Shown here: positions 10,093 through 22,392 of the stretch, one piece after another | Layout: every line of letters begins with the position of its first letter | Position numbering within the stretch: the stretch's first letter is position 1 | From: Phellopilus nigrolimitatus | Lineage: Eukaryota > Basidiomycota > Agaricomycetes > Hymenochaetales > Hymenochaetaceae | Assembly: GCA_021029095.1 (NCBI GenBank) | Contig: JAJOHG010000005.1 | Span: 124,001-188,000, forward strand | Direction: 5' to 3' | DNA: 64,000 nt | Notes under the pieces: model-generated | Told to the model about the DNA's origin: nothing | The model's database searches: none | What the model saw: the letters and a program-made list of their open reading frames with translations, nothing else | Translations under genes and position numbers: made by a program

Positions 10093-11616
10093 TTACATAC
10101 GCTGCTGAGTTGAAGCCAGCTGTTGCTGTTTTTGCTTTTCTTGTTCGAGACGCTTAAAAAAAAGAGGCTGTCAGATAACTTCAACTAACTATCCAACAAA
10201 TAGAACTCACATGATACAATAATTGTACCGCCATTTGAATATTCTGCGGTTGGCCCGTAATGATGACGAGACGTTCATTCTCTGTACCTCCAGGCGCTCC
10301 GTTCATCCCTGGCGCAGTCGCTCCTGGTTCCATGATCTTGATCTGACTAGCACTCATATGCCTGATCTCGTTTATTTTGCTTCCGCCTTTCCCAATGATG
10401 CAACCGACGAGGTCATTGGGAATATAGATCTGCTGCGTCTGTAACGGTTGTGGCGGATTGTGCACTTGTGGGGCACCATGTGCGTGCGGCGGCGGAACAG
10501 GAGCATAGGGGTTTGGAGCATACCCGGGAACATATGTCGAACCGCCGGTGACTGGCGGACGCGGTGTTCGGTTGGACGGGCGATAAGAAGAGTTAGTGGA
10601 AGAAGGCATGCGCTCCTGACATTCAATAAGAATATTGCCGATGTAGTACGTTGCAATGTGGATAGCGTCAGCAACACCTGCAACACTGAGGACTCGCTGT
10701 AAACGAAATGAGGTGCTGCAAACAGAAGGTAAATGAAATGCTGACCTCTGTCGAACCAGGCAACATGCCCTCGCTGGCATTGAGCCTTGCACCACTGGCG
10801 TCCTGAATTTCTTTTATCTTTGCCCCCTGTTTTCCAATTATGGAGCCCATGCGTGAGTTAGGTATCATAAATTTGATGGTCACCGCCCGGCTTCCAGGGA
10901 CAGAAGGAACGTCAAATGGTTCGTCGTTGATTCTCCGAACGATGAGTCCAAATGCCTATAAGCAAATATCAGCCATTCTGGGAGTTCAGCATAAACGTTT
11001 ATAGGCATACTTTTGACACTGCATCCAATGGCCCGCTGACGTTCAGAATGCGCTCTGGGTTGCCTGGGATGCTCTCAGAGACCATGACACGAGCGCCGCT
11101 TTTCTCACGAATTTCATTGACGTGCTTGCCCGCACGGCCAATGATGATGGACGCGTCCTGCGTGACAATAAGGCAGCGCATGTGGATCATTGCCGACGGA
11201 GACGGCGGCGCAGTACTGGACGTAGGTCCCGCGGCGGTACTGCCCGGCATGCCCGACGAGCCAGCCTGGATAGCTAACTCTGCGGAAGATTGCGCAGTCG
11301 AGCTGGATGTATCACCCTTGGCGTCCGTGGCTGTTGGAGTGGACGCGGCGGTGTCGTTATTGGCGTTGGGTAAGTCGGGATCAGCGTCGCTATCCATGGC
11401 GACGTCGCGGTCATTTATCGTGCCTGTAGCAGCGACAGAAGCGGAGGTGGGGGAATCATCGACTCGGAGTGAGTCATGCGCAGATTGGGAGTGGGATGAT
11501 GCAGCCGCGCCCGTATTTGCACGCTTGTGCTGCTTCGGCTGTTCGCTGTCAGACGGCGACCGCGAGCGCTTGCGGGTCCCGTCCGAGGATGCTGTTGCTG
11601 TTGGGCCTTCTGCCAT
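10093..11616 (-). CDS. RNA-binding protein with three KH domains (PBP2/Hek2/PCBP type)
   Basis: Four exons. The N-terminal 130 residues are Ser/Thr/Ala-rich and disordered, with a basic KRSRSPS patch. KH1 has IIGRAGKHVNEI, KH2 has IIGKQGAKIKEI and KH3 has IIGKGGSKINEI; each holds an intact GxxG RNA-binding loop. A Pro/Tyr-rich linker (GYAPNPYAPVPPPHAHGAPQ) separates KH2 and KH3, and the last short exon encodes a Gln-rich tail ending STQQRM. Three KH domains with this spacing are characteristic of poly(C)-binding/hnRNP-K-like proteins that control mRNA stability or localisation; in S. cerevisiae the relatives are Pbp2 and Hek2. The ATG at 11616 is the only candidate before the disordered region. 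Confidence 0.88.
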
Positions 11617-12169
11617 TGGAATATATCAAATATTTAATAAAGAAATTCGGAGGGATGTGTGTGTGTGTGTGTTTTTTCGTGTCGGGAGAGGCTTGGGAAC
11701 GGGAAAGAAGTTCTGAGCAGGGACGGGGAATAGTGGGTGTAAGGGTGCGCGGGCTGCATGGTGAGAAGAGATACAGGGCGCGTACATACCAGTGCTTGCT
11801 GTCCAGCACGATGCGGAAAATCGACGAAAATATGAGTGAAATGGCGGCGGCGGCAGCGACGACGACGGGGAGGACAAAGAGTTAACAGGCGTCCGCGAAG
11901 AACTCCGTTAGTTGCTTATGTCATCAGCACCTTTGATCCCGTCAACAGTCAAATCTGCAAGTAATATAATCCAAACCAGGCTAAACTCTGCTCTGTAGAT
12001 ATTATACGAGGGGAGGGGAAAAATCGATGGAGGTGTTTCAAGAGAAGTTAAAAACACAGGGGTTGCGCAATACAGGATGTGGGAGACGAAACATGCGAAC
12101 TGAATAGAATACAAGTCACGGATTTTCCACGCGACAAAACGTGCGAACGGAGTAGAAAAAGAAAAAGAA
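11617..12169. other. upstream region of the KH gene with a GT microsatellite
   Basis: The region contains (GT)n at about 11654-11671, some 40 bases before the KH-gene start codon, followed by a T-run. It also includes the 3' flank of the arrestin-like gene. No gene is seen. Confidence 0.6.
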
Positions 12170-13887
12170 TTACAGTTTGTCCGCGGCCTCAAAATCTGGC
12201 GATTGATGCGGGGTGTATATAGGCAAAGGGACAGAATCATCAATTATTCGTTCGCCGTTCGAGTGGAAGAGCTGTGAGTAGGGAGGTAGTGCGAAAGCAT
12301 CGTGGTAAGAACTTGTCGTAGGCATGGCAGGTGCATCTGGAGTGAGAATAGCATCCGCTGATAGCTCGAATGGCGATGTATGTGACAGTGTCGGCCAAAC
12401 GTTCGTCGTTCTCCTCGACTTTACCGGCGGCAGGCGCGCAAACCTGACCGGTACAGAAAACACCATGTGCTCTTCTGAGAACGCGCTGCCTTCCTCCTCC
12501 GCGTCGTATGTGCACGTGAGTTCAACGCATAATTCGTGGTATACGAGTAAATGTGGGGACTCCTCATCTGCGCGCAGCGCCTTCACGCGTCCATGACGCT
12601 CTTCCCACTCCTTATCCTTCCCCGCCGCGAAATGTTCGAACGACAGACGAATACTAACGTCAGTCCACGGACTCTGTGTTTCAGGTGCGAAGGACACCCC
12701 TCCGTTGAGGATCTTTTGTCGATCTCGTTGTTTCTCGGAGAGAAGAGAAAAGCCACAATGAAGCCGCGAAGCATCCGTCGCGAGCGAATTGCAGGGAACA
12801 AGACCAAGTTCATATAGCACTTTCATAGGGTGCGTATTCAAAAGCGGTCTGCTATCTGGCTGTGATGGTGGTAGCGGGAATGAAGAAGTGTAAGGCCGCG
12901 AGGGGCTTCGACTAAGAGCAGACATGTTTTAAGTTCATTAGATTTCTTTTATTTATATATGAAATAACACACCTGTACTCCTCATGCTGGATGAGGTTTA
13001 CCTGGAATTCAGTCATTCGAAGGCGTCGGCGCTGACTCACGGGCAGGTCTTCCGCATGCATGCTTATATTCAGTAGAAGATGCTCGTCGTCCACGTCAAA
13101 ACATTCAGGCAGCAATGCAACCAGCTCGATCTTTGAAAGCACCTCCTGCGGGATGTGCGGCAGCACGCCGGGCTTCTCATTGAGGTTGCTAGCATGGTCC
13201 ATCTTCAAAACATACGCCGTCACTGGAAAGGCCGTGGGATACTCTGCATTCCCAGCGTCGACCGGAGGAAGTAGATACCGCACGACCTCAATATCCGCTC
13301 GCCGCGCGCGTACGACGGTCTCCTTCGAGAAGAACGGTGCACAAAGCGCAGAGATCGACCATGCGCGTGCGTGGTGGTCCACCTCGAGCTGCGTGAAGCG
13401 CGCCTCCGCGAAGAGCGCGTAACGTGTGCCAGCGGGTTCGTACAGCTCGCCGCCGAAGACACTTGTCGATGGGAGCCAGCCGGGGACAGGTATGTCGAAG
13501 ACAAAGTTCCAGACGCACGGGATACAGTTGTCTTCCTGCCCGTCGTTGGTGAGTACCATGGCTTGTGCCGGAGCGAGTTCACGCGTCATGCTGCAGAGAC
13601 GCGAGGCGGAGTAGCCGGTTTCAGGCATGATCAGCTCGGAGTGACCCTCGAACGTGAGCTTAAGGGAGCGCAGGAGGACCTTTTCTGCGCGGGCTTTCTC
13701 AAAGAAAGACGCAGACGAGGAAAGAGACACAGAAACATGGCCAGACAATGAGTAGGCTGTCCTACTCAGAGCATTAACATCAAGGCTACGACCTGCCGAA
13801 TTTGATGCTCTTCACTCACGATGTTTCTGGTTCATTGAACATGTACACAGAGCTTGAGGACGGGTGTATCTCTACGGTGATGGTCAT
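12170..13887 (-). CDS. arrestin-like protein
   Basis: Three exons give about 530 residues. A short first exon (start 13887, MTITVEIHP...YMFNEPETS) splices into TAYSLSGHVSVSLSSSAS, which together form the first beta strands of an arrestin N-domain; LLRSLKLTFEGHSEL continues it. FVFDIPVPGWLPSTSVFG and the following strands fit the arrestin N/C sandwich. The last exon carries a low-complexity tail with a LPPYS motif (ALPPYSQ) and a second PPY-poor but acidic end. Fungal alpha-arrestins act as adaptors that bring Rsp5/NEDD4 ubiquitin ligases to plasma-membrane transporters through PPxY motifs. Only LPPYS is visible here, so ligase binding is plausible but not shown. Confidence 0.72.
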
Positions 13888-14339
13888 CGCACCAGGCAGG
13901 GAGGAACGGCGGAGAAAATACAGCAAAGCGAGAGGAGTTCAGGCTGGATGCCATGGTGGGCAGCTCCTTTAAAGCTTAGAGAACAAAAGCACATAGACTT
14001 GTAGGGATGAAGCTGAAAGCTAACCGAGAGAGTAACAAAGGGCGCGCCACAATGGGTCTCTACTTGGTCTCTAAACGCCCTTCATAGCCAAAAGCAGCAT
14101 TCCAGACACGCGGCTTTGTCAGAAACTCAACGGAACAATTAAATAAAAAAACAAGGCAGATATTTCGATAGAAGGGGATACTGCTATCATGACAATGAGT
14201 TTTAGATTTGAGTTGGGAGACCAGAGGATTGTCAAAGTTACAGAGAACCGAAGTCTAATGTTACAACATGTCAATTAACCGTCTACCGGTCTTACTCGCA
14301 AGCATACGTTCACTTCCAAAAAGCCCCCCTAAAGAGCCA
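13888..14339. other. intergenic, no gene seen
   Basis: This is the 5' flank of the arrestin-like gene and the 3' flank of the DUF1776 gene. Nothing further is recognised. Confidence 0.5.
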
Positions 14340-16237
14340 TCAGTCCTGCACGCTCACCCAGCTGTTCTCTACCTCAGGCACAGTATTTGCCACTGAGCCA
14401 CTGCTTTCTGATACGTGCCCCGCACCTGACGCAGACAAAGACGGTGCGGATGGCTCGTCTGTTTCCGCGATCTCCGCTATCAAATCATCCGTCTTCTCCA
14501 GTGCCGCATTTTGTTCAGCGGGCAAGGGAGGTGCAATCGGTGAGATGACATGAGGTGAGATAGGCAGATATTTGTTTCTGGCAGACACGAGAAGAGCTGG
14601 CAGATTGAGAAGCGCGTCCAGCAGAAACGTCGGCAAGTAAGAGGCGAAAGTGTATGTAGCAGCTACGAAAAACACGTTCAGGACGCAGAAAATGACCAAA
14701 TTTCAAGACGTACCTCCAGCACCAATAGAGAATCTATTTCCTCTAATCTGTCGGCGGATCCCAAAGGACCACAGTCTAAGCCCGACGGCGATTGTCGATC
14801 GATTTTCACCCCTTGTCGCGTTTCTTCCTATCGTGGTCACCATAGTCCGCACAAATTTATCAACGCTCGTCGGTTCCCTCGCGTGTCTCTGGCTTACAGC
14901 ATTCATAAATGCAGCATACGGTGTCGCATATACCTTCTGTTCACTCGGCGTCCACTGACTGATGGACCCCACCAATGCTTCTTCATCAAGAGCTTGCACA
15001 GACAAGCCCGTCCCGCCCGAATCCCCAATGACGCCTACGTCGGCAACCACGACACGCACATTGTGCATATGCGGGTCCCCTACTTGCCCCAACTCACGCC
15101 GGAGAACTTCTGCGCCGCGCACTGTGGCTGCAGCGCTCATCGCCTGCGCTGATGCATACGGCACACCAACACGTGCGTCCGGAGCAGGTACGCACAAAAC
15201 CACACTCTTCTTCCCACCAACGGCGTATGTGGCATCTTGCGAGCGGATCGAGTCAACGCGAAAGAGAGGAAGGAGAGCTTGTACGGCCTGTAAAGGCATG
15301 ATATGCGTCTGTGCGAGGTAGGACTCATAGGTCGATGTGAGATCAAGGTGTTCAAAAGGCGTAGGCATTGGTGAACCGAGGGTCGAGGGAAGTGTTAAGA
15401 GGGAGACAACAGAGTAGAGAATCGGGAATGTTGATGGAGAATGCTGGTATGGATCACCGGGGGTGTTCAGAGGGAATCGTAGACTGAGTGTGGCTTTCAA
15501 GGACCTAAGAAAGGGCTGTAAAGTCGAGGGCTGCGAGTCAAACGGTACTCCTTAGCCTTTTCCGCGTTATAAAGGATATATATAATCCATACCTCGAGAG
15601 GATCAAATACCAGGGCCCTCACATATCCATTGCCACCCGCCTCGGTCTCAGCGACAGCATCAGGATTAGACACGCTTGTGATTACGATGTAGCCTTCCCT
15701 TTCAAGACCCGCGATGAGCGCCGGACCGAGAGGTGTGTCACCACCGAGCACGACTGTAGAAGTCATCTATAAGCCCCACATTACCTCGCACCCATGGTTT
15801 TGCTTCGACTTACCGACAAGTAATCGTCTAGTCGATGCGCTAGACCCAACTGTTCTCTGTGCACGCCTGTAGTTTGCGCGCGCGCTCGCGTATTTTGACG
15901 CACTGTAACCGGCCAGTAGTCCCGCACCGACTGCGCCAACACACATCGTGCCGACAAGTACCTTGTTTCTGCCTGCCCAATGCGCTACGTCTCCACACCA
16001 GCTTGTCGGAGCTGGCGGAGGGGGCGGCGGGGGTGGAGAAGGGACTGGAAAGCTTCCAAGACCGGGAAGGTGGATGTCTGGCATCTCTGGAGGTCCAAAG
16101 CGAGAGACATGCATCCAAAGCCGGTGGACGGAGTCGTTAAGGGCCTGTACATCGGAGACAAAGGCGAAGGACGAAACGACATAGTCCTCAACAGACGCAA
16201 TGTACTCGTCTATCTGGTCTTTCGACGGCATCGACAT
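14340..16237 (-). CDS. DUF1776 family protein (membrane-anchored SDR-like)
   Basis: Four exons. The first gives an acidic N-terminus, a run of eight or more prolines and one hydrophobic helix (VLVGTMCVGAVGAGLLAGY). Exon 2 begins with a Rossmann-type strand-loop-helix (VVLGGDTPLGPALIAGLERE), followed by exon 3 (PFLRSLKATLSLRFPL...), which continues the short-chain dehydrogenase-like fold with SVVLCVPAPDARVGVPYASA. The last exon has a hydrophobic segment (TFASYLPTFLLDALLNLPAL) and an acidic tail. The order matches the fungal DUF1776 family, an uncharacterised SDR relative. The Ser-Tyr-Lys catalytic pattern is not clear, so enzymatic activity is uncertain. It shares a 180-bp divergent promoter region with BRX1. 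Confidence 0.8.
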
Positions 16238-16417
16238 GGTGGAATGCGTTCAAGAGTGGATGCACGTATCAGACCGGCATCGACGAGCGCGAGGCCGACA
16301 CGATCCACGCCGAAAGCACTCGTAAGTGCTGCTGATCACGTGAGCCGTAAATACTGAAAATCCCGATGAAGTTCCCGAAAAATCTTCAATCCAATCCGCA
16401 TCGTCCCAGAACTCGGA
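16238..16417. promoter_or_regulatory. 180-bp divergent promoter region, DUF1776 / BRX1
   Basis: The start codons of two divergently read genes are only 180 bases apart, so the region must hold both promoters. It contains a TGATCACGTGA-like palindrome around 16332-16342 with a CACGTG-type core (TCACGTGA), a plausible bHLH (E-box/CDE1-type) binding site. The role is inferred from position. Confidence 0.55.
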
Positions 16418-17574
16418 ATGGCCTCCATCTTGAAGGCGCAATCATCGAATGCCGCGAAAGCAATCGCTAAGGGGAAGGGGAAGAGAAAGTTCCCGGATGA
16501 AGATGGCGACGAAGTCATGGCGGATGGAGAAGCCATATCTGCGCCCAAGCGGAGGAAAAACAAGCAAAGAGTCCTCCTACTCTCCTCGCGCGGTGTCACC
16601 CATCGCATGCGACATTTGATGAACGACCTCGAGGTCTTGCTTCCCCATGTAAAAAAAGGTGCTTGTTTCTATTTTTTCTTCTTTTCTTTTCTATGCTCGT
16701 TGCTTATTGCCCAACAGACTCGAAACTCGACTCCAAGTCGCAGCTACACCTCCTCCCAGAACTCGCCGACCTCCACAACTGCAATAATACACTCTACTTC
16801 GAAGCGCGCCGTCATGAGGACCTCTACCTCTGGGCCGCCAAGACGCCGAACGGCCCGAGTATCAAGATGCACGTCCAGAACATCCACACCATGGACGAGC
16901 TCAAAATGACGGGTAACTGTCTCAAGGGCAGTCGTGGGATCGTCTGCTTCGACAAGAGCTTCGACGAGACAGAGTGGGGGCGCCTGACGAAAGAAGTCTT
17001 CACTCAGGTTCGTGGCCTCAAACTGCGGCACACGAGAGAACGTACGTTGACATGCAGTATTAGATTTTCGGCGTTCCCTCTGGTGCACGGAGAGCGAAGC
17101 CCTTTATTGACCATGTCCTGACTTTCTCGCTTCTGGACAACAAGGTCTGGTTTCGCAATTTCCAGGCAAGTCTTTTTCCCCGTCCTTTACGCATAAATGC
17201 ATTAGGATTCACACAGACGACATCCAGATCCTAGAAAAAGATCCTCTTCAACCAAATGGGCCCCCGCAGACGTCCCTTGTTGAAATTGGACCGCGCTTCG
17301 TCCTTACGCCCATCCGCATATTCGAGGGTGCATTCAGCGGTGCAACTGTCTTCTCTAATCCCGGTATGCCTTCTCTATTATTTCTTCTGCAAATGAAATT
17401 CACACCTCTGGACTTCCAGAATTTGTCACACCTGCTGTCGTACGCTCGTCCGTCCGGCGTGAGAAGGGTGAGAAATACCGGATTCGTAAGGAGACCGACA
17501 TGGAGCGTCACGAGCGGAGGGAGGACAGGAGGAGAGAGGAGGACGAGCTCGCGGTGCACAAGGTGTTCGCTTAG
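16418..17574 (+). CDS. BRX1: ribosome biogenesis protein Brx1 (Brix domain)
   Basis: Five exons (16418-16658, 16718-17007, 17064-17165, 17228-17363, 17420-17574) total 307 codons plus stop, the normal length. The Brix domain starts at RVLLLSSRGVTHRMRHLMND, continues through LHNCNNTLYFEARRHEDLYL and GNCLKGSRGIVCFDKSF, and closes with EIGPRFVLTPIRIFEGAFSG; the C-terminus is highly charged (RREDRRREEDELAVHKVF). Brx1 acts in the nucleolus in early assembly of the 60S subunit with Ebp2. The third intron appears to have a GC donor (CAG|GCAAGT at 17166), needed to reach the conserved WFRNFQ-ILEKD junction. Confidence 0.93.
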
Positions 17575-17860
17575 CTTTATATATAATGCTATTGTAGCTT
17601 TACTTGTTTCGTCTACTCTGATGTTCAATTTTTAAGATGGAAAATCTTGCGTAGCCCAGTGGGTTTGGCTAGCTTGCATTTCGATTACAAAAAAGAAGGA
17701 TGTATGTAGTAACGATGCCAGAATCCTTAAAATAATTTACATGTATTGTCCACTCAACTAATTATTAGAAGAAAGATTCACAACGCCCGCACGAAAGCAA
17801 CATTGAAAGCAGAATTGTACTAATCCAAATCTATAGGGAACCGGGACTAATTATGTACGT

Positions 17861-20800
17861 TCACGAAGTGTTCACTTCAGACGCTTCCGACGAGCGATCT
17901 TGAGCATCATTTGCATCGAAAAAGCCGTTCATAGTCTTCGGTGGTGGGGACGGAAGTGATGTTGCAGCCCGTGTCAGCTCCGGGGCGTCGATGACGTTCC
18001 CTTCTGAATCAAGAGTCGGAACAGGGATGGGGAGCGCCTTCTCCATGGGTCGCGGAGACCTCTCCCGCTGAGGCGCAGGGGACACGGGTGGCGTCATCCG
18101 TACCTCAACGTTCACACTTGAATTCTGCTTCTCCGGCGTTGGAGGCGGCGGGGACGAGCTTGCGGGCTCCAACACGGCCGTCTCTTCAGGGACAAAGGTT
18201 GTGGGCTGCTTCTCTGGTACAGGAGATGACGGTATGCGGGGACTCGGAAAGGGAGGTGCGATCTTTGTGTCGGAGGACTTGAACGTCGACGAGCGGCGGA
18301 AGATCCCCTTTAAGCGTTCGTTCGCGGATTCCACTGTGCTGGGAGCATTTGTGGTGGCGGGCTGATGAGCAGGGGTGCCTCCTTCAGTAGATGCTATTGA
18401 AGGGCCTGGTGACCTTGATCCCGTTCGTGCGAGTTGAGTACCTGGTGAGAGGGGTACCTGTTTCTCACCGACGACGGTCTCCAGCATTCCAGTTGGAGCG
18501 TTGACATTTTTCAGTCCAGAAAAATGCTGATGCAAATAACGTGTGTCACGTATGAGACTGAATAAATGTTAGTCCAAAATTAGAACCTGGTATCACTGAG
18601 CATACCGGTCCTTTGCCTCCTGGCTAGGAAGTTCGATTTTTCCATACTCTTCCGAAAGACGATGATTAATGGCAGCAAAGACTTGCGACATGATGTACTG
18701 AGAACTCTTTAGAGGGCCTATAGATTAAATTCTTTCGAGATCAACTTACTTCGAGCACTCCCTCCTGCAAGTAACGGGATAAAACCTTGTGAAGAGTCAC
18801 GGTCTCTTTCACTAACACGGTCATATAGTCATTCGCTCCATCGTGGGGTTTAGACCAATCAAGAGCTTGCAAGGTCTTGCAGTGTGCGCTGAGACGATCG
18901 CCCATGATAGCGATAAGTTTGGAATGTATTTCTTGCTGGTGCTCTTGGTAGTCCTTTAATGAATCCTCATTAAATCGCATTCATCCTAACAATGCCGAAG
19001 CGCCTCTTACCCTCTTCAGTTTATCGAATTCCACGAGCATGACGGCTTGCTTAGGATTTAGATGTCGCCGGAAGCATTCACGAACGTAAGGGACAAGTGC
19101 TATAACAATCGACAGCGACTGCGATGCGAGAGCTAGGAAGGTTGAGCTAAGATTAACTTCACAAATAAAATAAATCTTGAAAATAACTTCACCTAGATGC
19201 TTCGCTGTGATATTCTTCAACCCTGCTGAGCGCATGGCCCCTGCACCTAGAACTACCTGGCATGTCCTGGAGTTAAACGCCTTCAAGAACTCAATCACTC
19301 GACTAACGGCGTCTGTTGTTAAGAGGGATAGATTGGAGATAATCTTAAGGTAGTCAACTAGGAGGCCGAGCATCTTAAGAGTGGCTGACACAGCGAAGTA
19401 TTTGCGGTCCTCGATGGTCAGATGTTTTGAAGAAGAAGGTTGTGCTGTGGATATCCCATTCGCTTGGGCCGGAAGTGAAACCTCCGACGATTGCGTGACA
19501 ATCAGTTCCTGTGGATCACGCATGGCAGATTCCACGATTACGTTTGCCAACATTTGTGCAGTGTGCGAGACTTCCGCAGCGGCCCATTGCTCGTCCTCTA
19601 CGAACTTCGCAGATTGTGATATTCGGTTCTGGTGCAGCACTTGTAAGAAGGCTTTGGCTTGAGATACGATGGCACCTCGCAATCCGACCACCATTCTCCG
19701 GCAGATTGTCTCCGTGCGAATGACGAAGTCCCACGTTTCGTTAAAGACGCTGAGAAAAATCGGAAGATCAAGAGAGGCATGCTGCTCAGCACGTATACTG
19801 AGAATCTTAGACGCTCTCGAGTGAGCCAGCTCGGTTGCTGAGGAAAGAATATCAGATAGGTCTGTCTGAACGGAGGAAATTTCAAGACTGTCGTCTGGAG
19901 CCCTGGTAAGCAGAAGCCTTGTTAAAATATTGTGGTTAAAATACCAATGAAAGACACAGACTGTAAAGACTGCAGTACTTCAAGCAATATGGCGTTCTGC
20001 GTTTGTAATTCTTGGACGCCGCCCAGAAATGTTGCATAGATCGTACGTAACAAAATCGTGAAATCATCTTGAGCCATGTCTCGAAGCTGATTTCGAAGTA
20101 CAGCCCTGCAGGTATATCAAAGTAAATTGGAGTACGAACAAGCGTGATAGACGTCCTTACCCTTTTTCGGCCCCGTTTTTTACCGTTGAGCTTGATTCGT
20201 CCTCGTCAAGCTCTCCTGAAGATGGCAGATGCTTGGAATAAAAGTCAGATGTATAGTGAAGGACGGACAGAGTGCTCCTACCCTTTTTACGCTTGCCCTA
20301 GTTTCTGCCAGCGCGACCTCTTTCCATTTTACTATCGAGTCCGACAACCCATTAGTCCGTTTCAGGCCTTGCGCAAGAGGTTGCAAACGGTCCTGAATCA
20401 GAGTTAGTCTCTCTGACCTGGCTGCATCTACCTCCGTAGATCCAAGCTCTGGGCTTGATACGGATTTAGAAGATAGGTCCATCTGCGTGAGAAGATCGGT
20501 CTGAAGCACGCTGACCAGCTCGGATGTTAACGACGCCGTAATCTCTAGCGTTAGTGTACGAAGGTGATCAGGAAGGGAGGCGAAGGCGTTGAGGGACGAA
20601 AGAGATATTGTAGATCGCTGCGCTTTTGACGAGGTAATGCGTTCGGACATGCCTTCCTCTGAAATAGACTCCGGCACGGAAGACAACATGGAATTGCGTT
20701 TTGAGGATCTACCTTTCGGTTTCGGTTTCGTAGGACCAGCCTCGACTTGCTGCTGCTGGGTCGACTCCTGTTCCCACATGCCTTGGATTCCCTCAACCAC

Positions 20801-21881
20801 GCCAAGAGCTGCACTCCACTCGCCTCCGCTCGCCAAACTCCTAGCCACACCTATCATCTCTCCCACTCCTTGCATCGTCTTCACGCCCTCCCTTACATCG
20901 CACATATTGCTTAATTTCCTCTCCAATCGCACAACCTCGAGACCTTTCTTTGCGCCCTTCTCATCTACATCTCGCAGCATGCCGCGGAGTTTTCGTATCC
21001 GCTCTAGACACTGCGCTGACTCTGTCTGTAACTCGTTGAGATTCGTAAGAGCGGCAAAGAATGACGAGGAGCGGCGGGAGACCTCGCTTATAAGGTGAAG
21101 TTCGATGGTGTCAGCATAGTGGGACAGCTTTTCAAGCAGAGGAAGCGAGTGCGAGAGTGCAGCAGGGTCTTGTGTCTCCTCCCCGCCTACTCTTTGCTCA
21201 GTCACAGAGGCAAACGTTTGTGGATCGCTCAGATCAAATGACGGCTCGAAGTATACCGAAGGGACGCTCTCTAGCGGCGGAATAGACGGTCCGTGCGTAA
21301 AACGCGGTGTTCGAGGAGTAATGGGAAGGTCCGCCTCCATCTGAGCAAGTCCCGACGCAAAGGCATCTGCTTGCCCTTCTTGGCTGACTTGTACCGTCCT
21401 CTCAAATTGCTCCCATTCAGGCGCGACTGCCTTGAGATATGCATCGAAATCCTTGCGACGGACACGAGGGAGTTGTGAGGGAATGACTGGAGGCACCGGC
21501 GCGTGAGCTTTCGGGGGTGCGGATTTCTTGTGAGGACTGTTAACAAGCGTAGAGATGGCTGCGGAGTATTCATTTAGATTGCAAACGGCAGGAAACCGTT
21601 TAACAAAACGCACCATTGAAGCCGTATCTCGAGCTACTCCAATCAGGCGGTATGGCACCCAATGCTAATGAAGCAGACGAGAAATTGAAGTTTCCGAGTG
21701 TGGGTCTGTATGCAAAGTAGTCCCCACGTCCCTCGCTTGCGCCGGACACGCTGGCTGGACCTGCCTTCCGCGCTGCTGCATCCCAAGCGAAACGGTAGGG
21801 CCTGGCAGACGAGAAGTCTGGCAATGGAGCGACTGGAGAGCCAGGGCGCGATGTGGAAGCTATAGACTGTTGGTCCGACAT
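17861..21881 (-). CDS. VPS54: Vps54, GARP complex subunit
   Basis: A large, many-exon gene. The N-terminus (MSDQQSIAS...) is disordered, then a PYRFAWD segment leads into a long helical Vps54 N-domain (SHYADTIELHLISEVSRRSS, ALTNLNELQTESAQCLERIR). After introns the C-terminal domain follows: KYFAVSATLKMLGLLVDYLK, AGLKNITAKHLG, SQSLSIVIALVPYVRECFRR, IHSKLIAIMGDRLSAHCK and VLVKETVTLHKVLSRYLQEG, all typical of Vps54. The tail (about 220 residues) is Pro/Ser-rich and disordered, longer than in yeast. Vps54 with Vps51-53 forms the GARP tether for endosome-to-Golgi vesicles. Exon borders are inferred from frame and splice consensus. Confidence 0.85.
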
Positions 21882-22392
21882 GACATTCGTGTGGTTGCGA
21901 GCAAGTTGTTGGACACTCAGTAAGCCTCAGACGTAGAGCTCTAGAACATGAGAGGATGTCAAAATGCTGAATTCCGTTAGAAGGACGAATAAGTTAGAGA
22001 CCAAAAATGTATGGGACAGCGGGATGACGGCGTCAGCTACAGCCTACGAGTAGCTCGACTCGGAGTCCACGCGTGTCAACGACAGCGTTCGCGTCAATCC
22101 GTCACTAAGTCCGCATCCACCGCCTTTGAGCGGGACGATTCTTGTCGTTAAATAAATATCTAATATACATACTATTTCGTGTCTTGCTTATCGGACAGAA
22201 TCTTTCTTTTCTGAACGTGTAAAATTCGAGTCAGGATTAAATTCTTGCGGCCTTGTGGGAACACGAGCTCCTGGGATATACATGTAAACTACGAAGACCG
22301 ACGCGTTGTGCTACATATCAACTTGAACGCCGCGGTCGAGTTCAGTGGATCTCCAAAGTGCAAATTGTCAATCAAGCAGCAGAAAGGCGGCC
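21882..22392. other. divergent intergenic region, VPS54 / adenosine deaminase
   Basis: About 510 bases separate the two divergent start codons. It must hold both promoters. No sharply defined element is recognised. Confidence 0.5.
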
